Shown piece by piece: positions 46,561 to 55,557 of a stretch of DNA of 64,000 nucleotides. A program made the translations under genes and the position numbers. The stretch spans positions 1 to 64,000 of the forward strand of contig CAWJAY010000034.1 of the NCBI GenBank assembly GCA_963840925.1, written 5' to 3'. The first letter of the stretch is position 1; the number at the start of each line of letters is the position of its first letter. The notes under the pieces are model-generated. The model ran no database searches. It had not been told where the DNA came from and worked only from the letters and a program-made list of their open reading frames with translations. The stretch is from DATAOG01 sp963840925. Lineage in GTDB: Bacteria > Pseudomonadota > Alphaproteobacteria > Geminicoccales > Geminicoccaceae.

Positions 46561-47568
46561 CTGCGGCTAACGCGCGAAGCCGATCTTGCCAGCGCGTGTT
46601 CGCGTCATCCCCCGCCCTATCTCTGGTCGAAGGGCATCAGCCGGTCCTGCGACTTCAGCGGGTCTCCCTCATACTGGCTGGAGGATACAGAGTCCCGGCA
46701 GCCGGAGCCGTTCTTCCGCAATTACTATGCCGATGCGGCGGGCCTGGTCTGGATCCGCCTCGGTACGCGATCGCGAGAGGGACTGACCTGCGACCTCGAT
46801 CATTTCGTCCGTGGAGCGCTGCCGACGATCCGGAACCCCTTCGCCCTGGTCACAACGGATGGCGATGCTTCAGTGCCTTCCGACCTCTCATCTCAATCTG
46901 TCCATGCCCTTCTCGCTTGTCCGTGGCTCGTCGCCTGGCACACCCAGAACCACGACGGAAGCAATCATCCCAAGCTCTTCCCTCTCCCCATTGGGCTCGA
47001 TCTCCATACGCCCTGCCCGCGGATGAGCCCGCGCCGTCTGATCGAGACGCTCCGAAAGATCCGGGCCGCACGTATTCCGCCGGAGGATCAGCCGCTCAGA
47101 GTCTTTTGCGACTTCGGCGTCAGTCTGAATTCCGATGAACGCCGGCGAGCCCTCGCTGCATTGAAGGACTGCGATTATGTTGACTTTCTGCAGAAACGCA
47201 TCCGGCAGGAGGAGATCTGGCGCCTGTATAGCCATTATCCTTTTGTCCTGAGCACGAGAGGCAACGGCCTCGACTGTCACAGGACCTGGGAACTTCTCCT
47301 TCTCGGCTCCATCGTCATCACCAAGACTTCCCCGCTCGATTCCCTCTTTGACGGTCTTCCCGTCGCGGTCGTGGACGACTGGACCGCCGTCCGCAGCCAG
47401 GCCAGTCTTGAAGCGTGGCGACGGCTCTATGGCCGGTTGACGGATAGCGCGCGAATTTGGAGACGCCTCGAGACCGAAACCATTCTTCAGCCGATTCGCG
47501 CCAAGCTCGCTGCAGCAACAATGCAGATGCGCGACGCCGCAAGCCATCGCTACCGGCCTATGCGATAG
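46561..47568 (+). pseudogene. Glycosyltransferase-like gene, 5' end missing
   Basis: Protein-like sequence begins at least by ~46561 and runs to 47568: LWSKGISRSCDFSGSPSYWL, FRNYYADAAGLVWIRLGTRS, DGDASVPSDLSSQSVHALLA, PLPIGLDLHTPCP, and then the most family-like block YPFVLSTRGNGLDCHRTWEL with LLLGSIVITKTSPLDSLFDG, which resembles exostosin-like glycosyltransferases. No ATG, GTG or TTG is in this frame between the upstream stop (46411) and GTG 46873, which is in the middle of conserved sequence. The gene therefore seems truncated at its 5' end, next to the IS21-type fragment, though a late start with a shorter product is possible. Confidence 0.6.
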
Positions 47569-47702
47569 ATCCGGCACCTTGCGCGGTTACAGGCTGGCAG
47601 CGTCGAGCAAGGTTGCCGCAGCGAACGGTTCGATCCCCGTTGCGCCGCCCGAGCGCACCTTCCTTGCCTGGCCCGGCACTATCTGCTGGGTCTTGGGAAG
47701 TA

Positions 47703-48122
47703 ATGCCGCTGGAGGTTGTGACTGACTCTCGGCCGTCCGACCAAGGGCCTGAGCGTGGCCGCGCGCGCCAGTATGGCGCGATCGTTTTCGGCGGCATGAT
47801 GGCCGGTCTGGGCGGCGCGTTGCTGTCGGTGGGTTCGGCAGCCCGGTTCGTGTCCAACATGACCAATGGCCGCGGCTGGCTGGCGATCGTCATCCTCATT
47901 GCCGGGATGTGGCGGCCGGTGCCGATCCTGATCGCCACGCTCGCCTTCTCGCTCCTCGGCGCGCTGCAACTCTAGATCCAGGCATCGGCATCGCCATTCC
48001 CTACCAGCTTCTGCTGGCCATGCCCCACATCGTGGCCATCCTGGCCTTGGTGCTCAGCCGCTCGCGGGCAGGCGCCCCAGCCATGCTCGGCATTCCCTAC
48101 TCACAGGATGAGGCATCGACTG
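47703..48122 (+). pseudogene. Remnant of a BMP/nucleoside-type ABC permease
   Basis: Only the C-terminal ~135 residues are left. IVFGGMMAGLGGALLSVGSA and FVSNMTNGRGWLAIVILIAG match the last helices of permeases for basic-membrane-protein type importers. The frame breaks at 47973 (a TAG after LLGALQL); one base on, DPGIGIAIPYQLLLAMPHIV and ILALVLSRSRAGAPAML continue the family sequence. The N-terminal ~200 residues and any partner genes are absent. It is a decayed fragment. Confidence 0.65.
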
Positions 48123-48226
48123 AGGGGCCCGGGGACTCCGAGGTCCGCCAATCGGGCCGATCCTGCGGAACCGCTCCGCGTGATCGAACGTTGTCTGCCG
48201 CTGCCGACCGGATGCCGAGCCCAGCC

Positions 48227-49960
48227 ATGTACTTTCTAGCCCTCGCCACCGACTACGATGGCACGCTGGCGCATGATGGCGTGGTCGACCCGGATTCGCT
48301 CGCAGCCCTCCAGCGGCTCAAGGATTCCGGTCGGCGCCTGATCCTGGTCACCGGTCGCGAGCTGCCGGACCTGCAACGCGTTTTTCCCGAGCTGGACTGC
48401 TGCGATCTGATCGTGGCCGAGAACGGGGCGCTGCTCTATGACCCCGCCATTGGCCGCGAGACACCGCTCGCGCCCTCGCCGCCGGAGGCGTTCGTCGCGC
48501 GGCTGCGCGAGCGGGACGTGCAGCCGCTGTCGGTCGGCCGCAGCATCGTCGCCAGCTGGGAGCCGATGCAGGACATCGTGCTCGAGACCGTGCGCGAGCT
48601 CGGCCTCGAGCTGCAGATCGTCTTCAACAAGGGCGCGGTCATGGTCCTGCCTTCCGGCGTCAACAAGGCGAGCGGGCTTGCCGCGGCGCTGGCCGAGCGT
48701 GGTCTGTCGCCGCACAACGTGGTCGGCGTCGGCGATGCCGAGAACGATCACGCGTTCCTCGCGCTGTGCGGCTGCTCGGTCGCGGTTGCGAACGCGCTCG
48801 AGAGCGTCAAGGCCGAAGCCGACCTGGTGACCGGCGGAGCCCGGGGCGAAGGCGTGCGGGAGCTGATCGAGCACCTGCTGGAGAGCGATCTGGCCGACAT
48901 CGTTCGCGCCTCGGCGCGCCACCGGATCCCGATCAGCGCGGCCGGGCAGGGGGAGGAGTTCTGTCTGCGGCCGAACGGCGGTGGCCTGCTCGTGGCCGGG
49001 ATCTCGGGCGGGGGCAAGTCGACCCTGGTCACCGGCATCCTCGAGCGGCTGACCGAAAGCGGCTTCCAATTCTGCGTGATCGATCCCGAAGGCGACTACG
49101 CGGACCTTGAGGGAGCGGTCGTTCTGGGCGATGCGCGGCAGCAGCCAAGGATCCCCGAGCTCCTGGACATCCTGCGCCGGCCGGACAGCAATGCCGTGGT
49201 CAACATGCTGGACGTCGAGCTTGCGGACCGGCCGATCTTCTTGGACGGGCTGCTGAGCCGGCTGGCCGAACTGCGCGCCCAGAGCGGCCGACCGCACTGG
49301 ATCGTGCTCGATGAGGCCCATCACCTTGTGCCCGCGTCCCGGCCGGCCGATACGACGCTGCCGCGCCAGCTGCAGCCGATGATCCTGGTCACGGTCCATC
49401 CGGACCAGCTGGCGTCGGAGGTCCTGTCGACCATCGAGACCGTTGCTGCGGTCGGCGACGCCCCGGCGCGCACACTTGGTCAGTTCTGCAGCGCGCTCGG
49501 AGTGCCGCCGCCGCCGCTGCCCGCAGACGATCGGGTCGAGCCGGGCCAGGCTGTGCTGTGGGAGCGAGGCTCCGGCCGCGCGCCGGCCCTGGTTTCGGTG
49601 GTCCAGCCGCAGCTGCAGCGCCGGCGCCATGCCCGCAAGTACAGCGAAGGCGAGCTTGGCGAGGATCGCAGCTTCTACTTCCGCGGCCCCGAGGGCGCGC
49701 TGTCCCTTCGCGTTCAAAACCTCTCGCTGTTCCTGCAGATCGCGGCCGGCGTCGACGAGGGGACCTGGCTGCACCACCTGCGCGCCGGCGACTATTCGGC
49801 CTGGATTCGCGACGCGATCAAGGACGAGGACCTGGCCGGCGAAGTCGCCGCGGTCGAGCGGGATCGCGTACTGTCGGCTGCGGACAGCCGAGCCCGGATC
49901 AGGGACGCGATCGACCGTCGCTATACCGGGCCGGCTTCCGAAGCACCCGGTCAGGCGTGA
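48227..49960 (+). CDS. HAD-IIB phosphatase fused to a P-loop ATPase
   Basis: 577 residues with two unrelated enzymatic parts. Residues ~1-225 are a HAD-IIB (Cof/sucrose-phosphatase-like) hydrolase: nucleophile motif ATDYDGTLAHDG, LVTGRELPDLQ, NKGAVMVLPSGVNKASGL and GVGDAENDHAFLALCG (motif 4). Residues ~240-420 are a P-loop ATPase: Walker A AGISGGGKSTLVTGIL, IDPEGDY, Walker B WIVLDEAHHLVPA, as in HerA/FtsK-like or DUF87 proteins. The C-terminal part (RHARKYSEGELGEDRSFYF and LRAGDYSAWIRDAIKD) is conserved in such fusions. The start at 48227 is before the HAD motif; the frame continues upstream into the permease remnant by accident. The combined role (phosphatase control of a translocating ATPase, or the reverse) is not known. 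Confidence 0.8.
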   Translation: MYFLALATDYDGTLAHDGVVDPDSLAALQRLKDSGRRLILVTGRELPDLQRVFPELDCCDLIVAENGALLYDPAIGRETPLAPSPPEAFVARLRERDVQPLSVGRSIVASWEPMQDIVLETVRELGLELQIVFNKGAVMVLPSGVNKASGLAAALAERGLSPHNVVGVGDAENDHAFLALCGCSVAVANALESVKAEADLVTGGARGEGVRELIEHLLESDLADIVRASARHRIPISAAGQGEEFCLRPNGGGLLVAGISGGGKSTLVTGILERLTESGFQFCVIDPEGDYADLEGAVVLGDARQQPRIPELLDILRRPDSNAVVNMLDVELADRPIFLDGLLSRLAELRAQSGRPHWIVLDEAHHLVPASRPADTTLPRQLQPMILVTVHPDQLASEVLSTIETVAAVGDAPARTLGQFCSALGVPPPPLPADDRVEPGQAVLWERGSGRAPALVSVVQPQLQRRRHARKYSEGELGEDRSFYFRGPEGALSLRVQNLSLFLQIAAGVDEGTWLHHLRAGDYSAWIRDAIKDEDLAGEVAAVERDRVLSAADSRARIRDAIDRRYTGPASEAPGQA

Positions 49961-50014
49961 ACCCAGGGACCGCGGGCCCACTGATGACGGCGGTGAGGCA
50001 GCCGGGCAGCTGTG

Positions 50015-50164
50015 GTGAATACCGACCGCTCGGCTCTGCTCGACGTCGTGGTCACGCCGGAGGCGGTGTCCGCGGACGCGAAGTCAGGTCTCGCCTGGGT
50101 TCCCGACCTCCAGCCGCTGGCCGCGTGGGACGAGGCCGAGCGGGCGTGGCGCGCACAGGGGTGA
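50015..50164 (+). CDS. Possible small protein, 49 residues
   Basis: GTG start, protein MNTDRSALLDVVVTPEAVS then ADAKSGLAWVPDLQPLAAWD and EAERAWRAQG. Composition looks translated, but there is no recognised family and no clear ribosome site. It may be a remnant. Confidence 0.25.
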   Translation: MNTDRSALLDVVVTPEAVSADAKSGLAWVPDLQPLAAWDEAERAWRAQG

Positions 50165-50264
50165 GCAAGACTTCGCCTAGGCCCGGATGGTCCCCGGAGG
50201 CGCTGGAGTGGTCATGCGGGATGTGCGACGCTGCGCGGCCGCAGGAGGGCTTTTGAGGACGCCG

Positions 50265-51128
50265 ATGGCCCCGCCCCAAGCTGCCGCCTCGCAACCGGGT
50301 ATGCGCCCAAAACCCGGGGCGGATCGGATGTTTCTGGTCGCGCTCGCCCGGGCCTTTGGCGGTGCGATCATTTTCGGCCTGCCGCTGCTGATGACCGCAG
50401 AGATGTGGTCGCTCGGCTTCTCGATGGATCCGCTCCGACTTGCGCTGTTCCTGATCCTGATGTTCCCGGTTTTGGGGGTTCTGGCGTACTACGCGGGCTT
50501 CGAGGAGAGCTTCGGGTGGCTCGACTTCGTGCTCAACGCGTGCGTTGCCTTCGCCGTGGCGTTCGTCGTCGCGGCTGCTGGCCTGGCGTTGTTCGGCGTG
50601 CTGGGGCCGGGGGCCTCGATCGAGGAGGTGGTCGGCAAAGTGTCGCTGCAGGCGATCCCGGCGAGCATTGGCGCGATGCTGGCCCGCAGCCAGCTCGGCC
50701 AGCAGGACGAGGAGAAGGACGAGCAGCGGCGGCGGCAGACCTATGCCGGCGAGCTGTTCCTCGCGGCGATCGGCGCGCTGTTCATCGCCTTCAACATCGC
50801 GCCGACCGAAGAGGTGCTCCGGATCGCCGTGATGGTGAGTGGCTGGCATGCGCTGGCCCTGATCGGCGTCTCGCTGGCGTCGATCCATGCCTTCGTCTAT
50901 GCGGTCGAGTTCCGCGGACAGCATTCCGTGGCGGCCGGTACCGGCGCCTGGAGCGAGTTTCTGCGCCTCACCGTCGTCGCCTACGTGCTGGCGCTGCTGG
51001 TCTGCTTGTACGTTTTGTGGACCTTCGGCCGGAGCGATGGCCTGGCCGCGGGCGAGTTGCTGATCCAGACCGTGGTGCTGGGCTTTCCGGCGGCGATCGG
51101 CGCCGCGGCGGCCCGTCTGATTCTGTGA
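50265..51128 (+). CDS. TIGR02587-type integral membrane protein
   Basis: 287 residues with about seven hydrophobic segments (for example AFGGAIIFGLPLLMTAEMWS, FLILMFPVLGVLAYYAGFEE, AFAVAFVVAAAGLALFGVLG, SEFLRLTVVAYVLALLVCLY). The pattern GLPLLMTAEMWSLG and SLQAIPASIGAMLARSQLG matches the TIGR02587 family as I recall it, which pairs with the TIGR02588 protein encoded next. The start at 50265 follows a GAGGA site; the open frame upstream to 50187 looks noncoding. Function unknown. Confidence 0.75.
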   Translation: MAPPQAAASQPGMRPKPGADRMFLVALARAFGGAIIFGLPLLMTAEMWSLGFSMDPLRLALFLILMFPVLGVLAYYAGFEESFGWLDFVLNACVAFAVAFVVAAAGLALFGVLGPGASIEEVVGKVSLQAIPASIGAMLARSQLGQQDEEKDEQRRRQTYAGELFLAAIGALFIAFNIAPTEEVLRIAVMVSGWHALALIGVSLASIHAFVYAVEFRGQHSVAAGTGAWSEFLRLTVVAYVLALLVCLYVLWTFGRSDGLAAGELLIQTVVLGFPAAIGAAAARLIL

Positions 51129-51141
51129 GGGCTGAAGCGAC

Positions 51142-51582
51142 GTGCCCGAGCCCAACGACGGCAGGCAGGCCCGACCTTCGGACGGCGCCGCCGATCCGAC
51201 GCCGGGACGGGCGCTGCCCCTCTCGGAATGGCTCGTGGCCGGTCTCGGCGCCCTCATGGTGCTGGGTGCGATCGCCTACCTGGTCCATCATTCGCTCGGT
51301 CGCGAGCGGACGCCGCCGGACATCCGCCTGACGACCGAGCGGGTCATCGAGCTCAGCAATGGCTTCCTGGTCCAGTTCCGCGCCCGGAACGAGGGGCGCT
51401 CGGCGGCCGCAGAGGTCGTGATCGAGGGCGAGCTTGCCGCCCCCGGCGGGGTCAACGAGGTGAGCGAAGTGACCCTCGATTATCTGCCGCCGCGCTCCGG
51501 TCGCGAGGGCGGGCTGTTCTTTGCCCATGATCCACGGGCCGGCGATCTGCGGCTGCGGGCCAAAGGCTTTGCCAGGCCCTGA
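51142..51582 (+). CDS. TIGR02588-type single-helix membrane protein
   Basis: 146 residues, GTG start. A cytoplasmic N-terminus, one helix (WLVAGLGALMVLGAIAYLVH), and a small periplasmic domain (FLVQFRARNEGRSAAAEVVI, GREGGLFFAHDPR). It is 13 bases after the TIGR02587-type gene, as the pair occurs elsewhere. Function unknown. Confidence 0.75.
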   Translation: MPEPNDGRQARPSDGAADPTPGRALPLSEWLVAGLGALMVLGAIAYLVHHSLGRERTPPDIRLTTERVIELSNGFLVQFRARNEGRSAAAEVVIEGELAAPGGVNEVSEVTLDYLPPRSGREGGLFFAHDPRAGDLRLRAKGFARP

Positions 51583-51661
51583 GGCCGGCGGCAGCGGGAA
51601 GGATCGCCGCCGGGCGCGAGGCGAGCTCGACCGGGATAAGTCGGAAAAGGAGGCGATCGAA

Positions 51662-52534
51662 ATGGACGGGGTCAGATGCGTCCTGGACGCCCAGTCGATC
51701 CTCGGCGAGGGCGCGCTCTGGGATGCGCAGGCGGCGGTGCTGTACTGGGTCGACATCAAGCGGCGCGAGATCCATCGGTTCGATCCGGCGAGCGGCGAGG
51801 ACGTCTGCTGGCGCACGCCGGAGGACGTCGGATCGGTCGCGGTGCGCGCGGCCGGCGGCCTGGTCGTCGCGATGACCTCCGGGTTTTATCTGTTTGATCC
51901 GCTGGCCGGCCGGTTCGAGGCCCTCGGCGATCCCGAGCCGGATCGCCCAGAGAACCGGTTCAACGACGGCAAGCCGGACCGGCGCGGCCGCTTCTGGGCC
52001 GGCACGATGCACGATCCCGAGACCGCCGCAGCGGGCGCGCTTTACCGCCTCGACCCGGACCTGAGCTGGCAGCGAATGGTCGAGGGCGTCACGGTCTCGA
52101 ACGGGCTCGCCTGGAGCCCCGAGGGCGACGTCATGTACTACGCCTGCAGCAGCGCGCGGACGGTCTGGGCGTTCGCGAGCGACCCCGACAGCGGCACGCT
52201 CGGCGAGCGGCGCGCGTTCATCGATACCAGCGCGCAGGGCGGCGCCCCGGACGGGGCGACGGTCGACGCGGAGGGCTGCTACTGGCTGACACTGCCGGGC
52301 GCCTGGAAGATCGCGCGCTACGATCCCAAGGGCCGGCTGATGCGCGCGATCGAGCTGCCGGTCGAGCTGCCGACCTGCGCGGCGTTCGGCGGGCCCGGGC
52401 TCGACGTCCTCTACGTCACGACCTCCCGCTTCAACCGCACCGAGGCCGAACTCGCGGACCAGCCGCTGGCGGGCGGCCTGTTCGCGCTCGAGGTCGGCGT
52501 CAAGGGGCTGCCCGAGGCCCACTTCGCTGGCTGA
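51662..52534 (+). CDS. SMP-30/gluconolactonase-like lactonase
   Basis: 290 residues forming a six-bladed beta propeller. The metal-binding and active-site residues are visible in SILGEGALWDAQAAVLYWVD (Glu), NRFNDGKPDRRGRFWAGTMH (Asn/Asp), VSNGLAWSPEGDVMYY (Asn) and APDGATVDAEGCYWLT (Asp). A strong AAGGAGG site precedes the ATG. It hydrolyses sugar lactones to aldonic acids in the cytoplasm; the neighbouring sugar importer on the other strand suggests one pathway. Confidence 0.93.
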   Translation: MDGVRCVLDAQSILGEGALWDAQAAVLYWVDIKRREIHRFDPASGEDVCWRTPEDVGSVAVRAAGGLVVAMTSGFYLFDPLAGRFEALGDPEPDRPENRFNDGKPDRRGRFWAGTMHDPETAAAGALYRLDPDLSWQRMVEGVTVSNGLAWSPEGDVMYYACSSARTVWAFASDPDSGTLGERRAFIDTSAQGGAPDGATVDAEGCYWLTLPGAWKIARYDPKGRLMRAIELPVELPTCAAFGGPGLDVLYVTTSRFNRTEAELADQPLAGGLFALEVGVKGLPEAHFAG

Positions 52535-52546
52535 GCGGGCTCAGCC
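52529..52546. terminator. Possible bidirectional terminator between convergent genes
   Basis: GGCTGAGC-GG-GCTCAGCC is a perfect 8-base inverted repeat (seven pairs and a short loop once folded) exactly over the two converging stop codons (52534 plus; 52541 minus). No T-run follows, so strength is uncertain. Confidence 0.4.
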
Positions 52547-53602
52547 CAAAGTCCCGGCCCGCTGCGCCGCCGTGCGCCGGACCACGAGACCGAGCGTGCC
52601 GGCCGCGATGATCAAGACGCCGGTCGCGACGTCGCCGACGTCCTGCGAGAAGCCGTACAGGACGAGGCCACTCGTGATCATGCTGATGATCAGCGCGCCG
52701 ACCAGGCTGCCAAAGATCGTGCCGCGGCCGCCGGTCAGCGCGACGCCGCCCACGATCACGGCCCCGATCACCCGGAACTCGAAGCCGGTGCCGGTGGTCG
52801 GCTCGGCGACCCGCAGATAGCCGAACAGCAGCGCGCCGACCAGGCCGCAGAGCGCGCCGGTCAGCATGAAGGCCGCGAGCTTGACCCGGTCGGTGTTGAT
52901 GCCGGCAAAGCGCGCGGCCTCGAGGTTGCCGCCGGTCGCGTAGAGGTGATAGCCGAACCGGGTGCGCGCGAGCACGACGCCGCCGATCGCCATGATCACC
53001 GCCATCCAGACGACGTGCCAGGGGACGAGCCCGAACAGCTCGCCGCCGGTCAACGCGTAGAACGGCGTCCGGCCGCGGGTCGTGAGCGGCTGCTCGCCGC
53101 TCGCGATCAGGGCGCCGCTCCGGTACGCGACCAGCATCGCCAGCGTGACGATGAACGACGGGATGCCGATCCGGGTCCGGATCAGGCCGTTGACCGCGCC
53201 GGTCAGGGCGCCGAGCGCAGTCACCAAGACCATCGCGAGCCACGGATTGATGCCCGCGGCGACCACTAAGAGACCCATGATCACGTTGAGAAAGCCGAAC
53301 ACCGAGCCGACCGACAGGTCGATCTCGCCGGCGATCAGAAGGTAGGTCATGCCGACCGCGACGATGCCGATCAGCGCCGCGTTGCGCAAAACGTTGATCA
53401 GGTTGAACTCGGTCAGGAAAGTGTCGGTCGTCAGCGAGAAGAACGCGAACACGAGGAGGGCCACCAGGCTGATCGCGAGGCTCGGCAGGTCGGCAAGGCG
53501 CTGCCAGGCAGGTGCTGGTGCCGCTGGCGCCTCATCCGGTGCCAGCTGGTCCAGAACCTCGTCGCCGGGCTCGGACGCGGCGAGCCTGCGATCAGCGCTC
53601 AT
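52541..53602 (-). CDS. Sugar ABC transporter permease (RbsC type), first copy
   Basis: 353 residues, eight to ten helices. The BPD_transp_2 pattern is clear: IGIVAVGMTYLLIAGEIDLSVGS, LGALTGAVNGLIRTRIGIPSF, YLHLYATGG-type loop (YATGGNLEAARFAGINTDRVK), and VIVGGVALTGGRGTIFGSLVGA. It forms a channel with the other permease of this cluster. It lies twelve bases after the ATPase gene, same strand, and ends over the terminator-like hairpin. Confidence 0.93.
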   Translation of the reverse strand: MSADRRLAASEPGDEVLDQLAPDEAPAAPAPAWQRLADLPSLAISLVALLVFAFFSLTTDTFLTEFNLINVLRNAALIGIVAVGMTYLLIAGEIDLSVGSVFGFLNVIMGLLVVAAGINPWLAMVLVTALGALTGAVNGLIRTRIGIPSFIVTLAMLVAYRSGALIASGEQPLTTRGRTPFYALTGGELFGLVPWHVVWMAVIMAIGGVVLARTRFGYHLYATGGNLEAARFAGINTDRVKLAAFMLTGALCGLVGALLFGYLRVAEPTTGTGFEFRVIGAVIVGGVALTGGRGTIFGSLVGALIISMITSGLVLYGFSQDVGDVATGVLIIAAGTLGLVVRRTAAQRAGTLG

Positions 53603-53614
53603 CCGGCCGGTCCC

Positions 53615-54400
53615 TCACAGCATCTCGGCGCCGACGATCATCCTGACGATCTCGTCCGGCCGGGTCTCGGCCTTCTGTCTGACGCCGACCAGCCGGCCGT
53701 TGCGCAGCACCAGGATGCGGTCGGCGACCGAGAACACGTGGCGCATGTTGTGGCTGATGATCAGAACGCCGGCGCCGGCCTCCTTGAGGCGCAGGATCAG
53801 GTCCAGGACCTTGCGCGACTCGCGGACGCCGAGCGCTGCGGTCGGCTCGTCCATGATGATCAGGCGGCCGTGCTGCGCGGTCGCCCGGCCGAGCGCGATC
53901 GACTGCCGCTGGCCGCCGGACAGCTGCCCGACCTCGGCGGTGAGCGATGGGATGTTGACGCGCAGATCGCGCATCACCTGGCGCGCGCCCTCGAGCATTT
54001 TCTTGCGATCGACGAAGAAGCGGAAGCGGACCGGCTCGCGGCCGAGATAGAGGTTGGCCGCGACGTCGCGCATGTCGACCAGGGCCAGGTTCTGGAACAC
54101 CGTGGCGATGCCCAGCTCGCGCGCCGCGTGCGGGTCGGGGATCCGGATCGGCCGGCCGCCGACCTCGAGCTCGCCGCGGTCCGGCTGGTGCACCCCGCTC
54201 AGGATCTTGATCAGGGTCGACTTGCCGGCGCCGTTGTCGCCGACGATCGCCAGCACCTCGCGCTCGAAGAGGTCGATGTCGACGTCGGCGAGCGCGCGGA
54301 CGTGGCCGAAGCTTTTCGAGAGCCCGCGGCCGCGCAGGTAGGGGGCCTCGCCGGCGCCCGTCGCCGGGCCGGCCGCGAGCGCCGCGTCTGCCATCGTCAT
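53615..54400 (-). CDS. Sugar ABC transporter ATP-binding protein
   Basis: 261 residues with one nucleotide-binding domain: Walker A VGDNGAGKSTLIKILSG, Q-loop TVFQNLALVD, signature LSGGQRQS, Walker B LIIMDEPTAALGVRES, switch histidine IISHNMRHVF. Unlike RbsA it has a single domain, so the importer should use two copies. The start at 54400 is preceded by the small gap to the binding-protein gene; the upstream in-frame part is noncoding. Confidence 0.93.
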   Translation of the reverse strand: MTMADAALAAGPATGAGEAPYLRGRGLSKSFGHVRALADVDIDLFEREVLAIVGDNGAGKSTLIKILSGVHQPDRGELEVGGRPIRIPDPHAARELGIATVFQNLALVDMRDVAANLYLGREPVRFRFFVDRKKMLEGARQVMRDLRVNIPSLTAEVGQLSGGQRQSIALGRATAQHGRLIIMDEPTAALGVRESRKVLDLILRLKEAGAGVLIISHNMRHVFSVADRILVLRNGRLVGVRQKAETRPDEIVRMIVGAEML

Positions 54401-54470
54401 CGGCGCGCTCCGCTGCGAATGGGGCGGCAGCGAGGCCGGATGCGTCGCCTCGCCGCCGCCCGCTCCAGCC

Positions 54471-55520
54471 TCACGCGAAGCCGTATTTGCGCGCCTGCGC
54501 GAGCCAGATCTCGGTCCGGGCCGCGACCCGCTCGAGGTCCTCCTCGCGCACGACCTCGCCACCGGTGCGGACGTCGAGATAGGGGTAGCCGCGCTCGATC
54601 TGGACCCAGGCGCCGGCCGCGCATTGAAAGCCCATCACGTAGAACTGCTGATCGATGCCCCACTGCACCCAGCCTTCCTTGATCTGCTGCTGGTGGGCGG
54701 GCGGGATGTCGGTCGAGCCGACCGCGATCGTGCCGGGCTCGATGCCGCGCTCCTTCAGCGCCTGGACGATCGGGTTGGGGTTGCCGGTGCCGATCGCGGC
54801 GACCAGCGCGTCGCCCTTGGCGTCGATCTGGGCGGTCCACTTCTGGACCGATTCGGTCAGCTCGCCGAAGCTGCTGTCCGGGAAGGCTTCGAAGCTGTAG
54901 GTCGTGCCATTGGCGGTATTGTACTGCTCGATGCCGAGCTTGCTGCCGTTCTGGCGCTTGTCGATCGAGGTCGAGCCGGGATTGCCGTTGCCGAGCACGA
55001 TCACGCCCTCGTCCTTGCCGGTCAGCTCGTGCGCGAAGGTCGCGGCCTGGGTGCCATTCAGGATGCCGGCGTTGAACTCGTCCTGATTGATGATGTGCAG
55101 GCCGAGCGCGTCCGCCTCCTCCTGGATGCCCTGATCGGTGATCATCATCGTGATGCCCTGATCGAGGCCGCGCTCGAACGGCTGGACCAGGCCCACGCTC
55201 TCGAGCGAGGTCGCGATCACGTCGGCCTGGGCGGCGATCGCGTTGTTGACCTGCTCGGCGTGGTTTTGCACCGAGTAGACCGGGTTGCCGATCCGCTGAT
55301 AGCTCCAGCCGACCAGCTCGCAGAAATCGCGGGCGCCGACCTGGAACGCCAGGTCCCAGTCGCCGAGCGCCTGCGGCACCCAGATGAACTTCCGCGGCGG
55401 GCCGGCCTGGGCCAGCGCCTCGACCGGCAGGCCGGCCGCGGCCGCAGCGATCGTCGCGGCGGTCGTCGCCGCGCCGCCGCGCAGCAGGCCCCGGCGGTGA
55501 GTGGTGTAGTCGCGCAACAT
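54471..55520 (-). CDS. Sugar-binding periplasmic protein with Tat signal
   Basis: 349 residues. A twin-arginine signal (THRRGLLRGGAATTAATIAA) precedes a likely cleavage near EALAQAG, then a periplasmic-binding-protein fold (type I; FIWVPQALGDWDLAFQVGA, VIATSLESVGLVQPFERGLD, VIVLGNGNPGSTSIDKRQNG, GTGNPNPIVQALKERGI). It captures a sugar or sugar acid for the two permeases and single ATPase. Tat export is unusual but known for this group. Confidence 0.9.
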   Translation of the reverse strand: MLRDYTTHRRGLLRGGAATTAATIAAAAAGLPVEALAQAGPPRKFIWVPQALGDWDLAFQVGARDFCELVGWSYQRIGNPVYSVQNHAEQVNNAIAAQADVIATSLESVGLVQPFERGLDQGITMMITDQGIQEEADALGLHIINQDEFNAGILNGTQAATFAHELTGKDEGVIVLGNGNPGSTSIDKRQNGSKLGIEQYNTANGTTYSFEAFPDSSFGELTESVQKWTAQIDAKGDALVAAIGTGNPNPIVQALKERGIEPGTIAVGSTDIPPAHQQQIKEGWVQWGIDQQFYVMGFQCAAGAWVQIERGYPYLDVRTGGEVVREEDLERVAARTEIWLAQARKYGFA

Positions 55521-55557
55521 CCTCAGTCTCCCTTTGGCTTGGTTTGGCGCCTGGTGG

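Noticed and set aside
48236..49981. Minus-strand open frame opposite the HAD-ATPase fusion
   Set aside because: No motif or ribosome site; the plus-strand protein has two full active sites.
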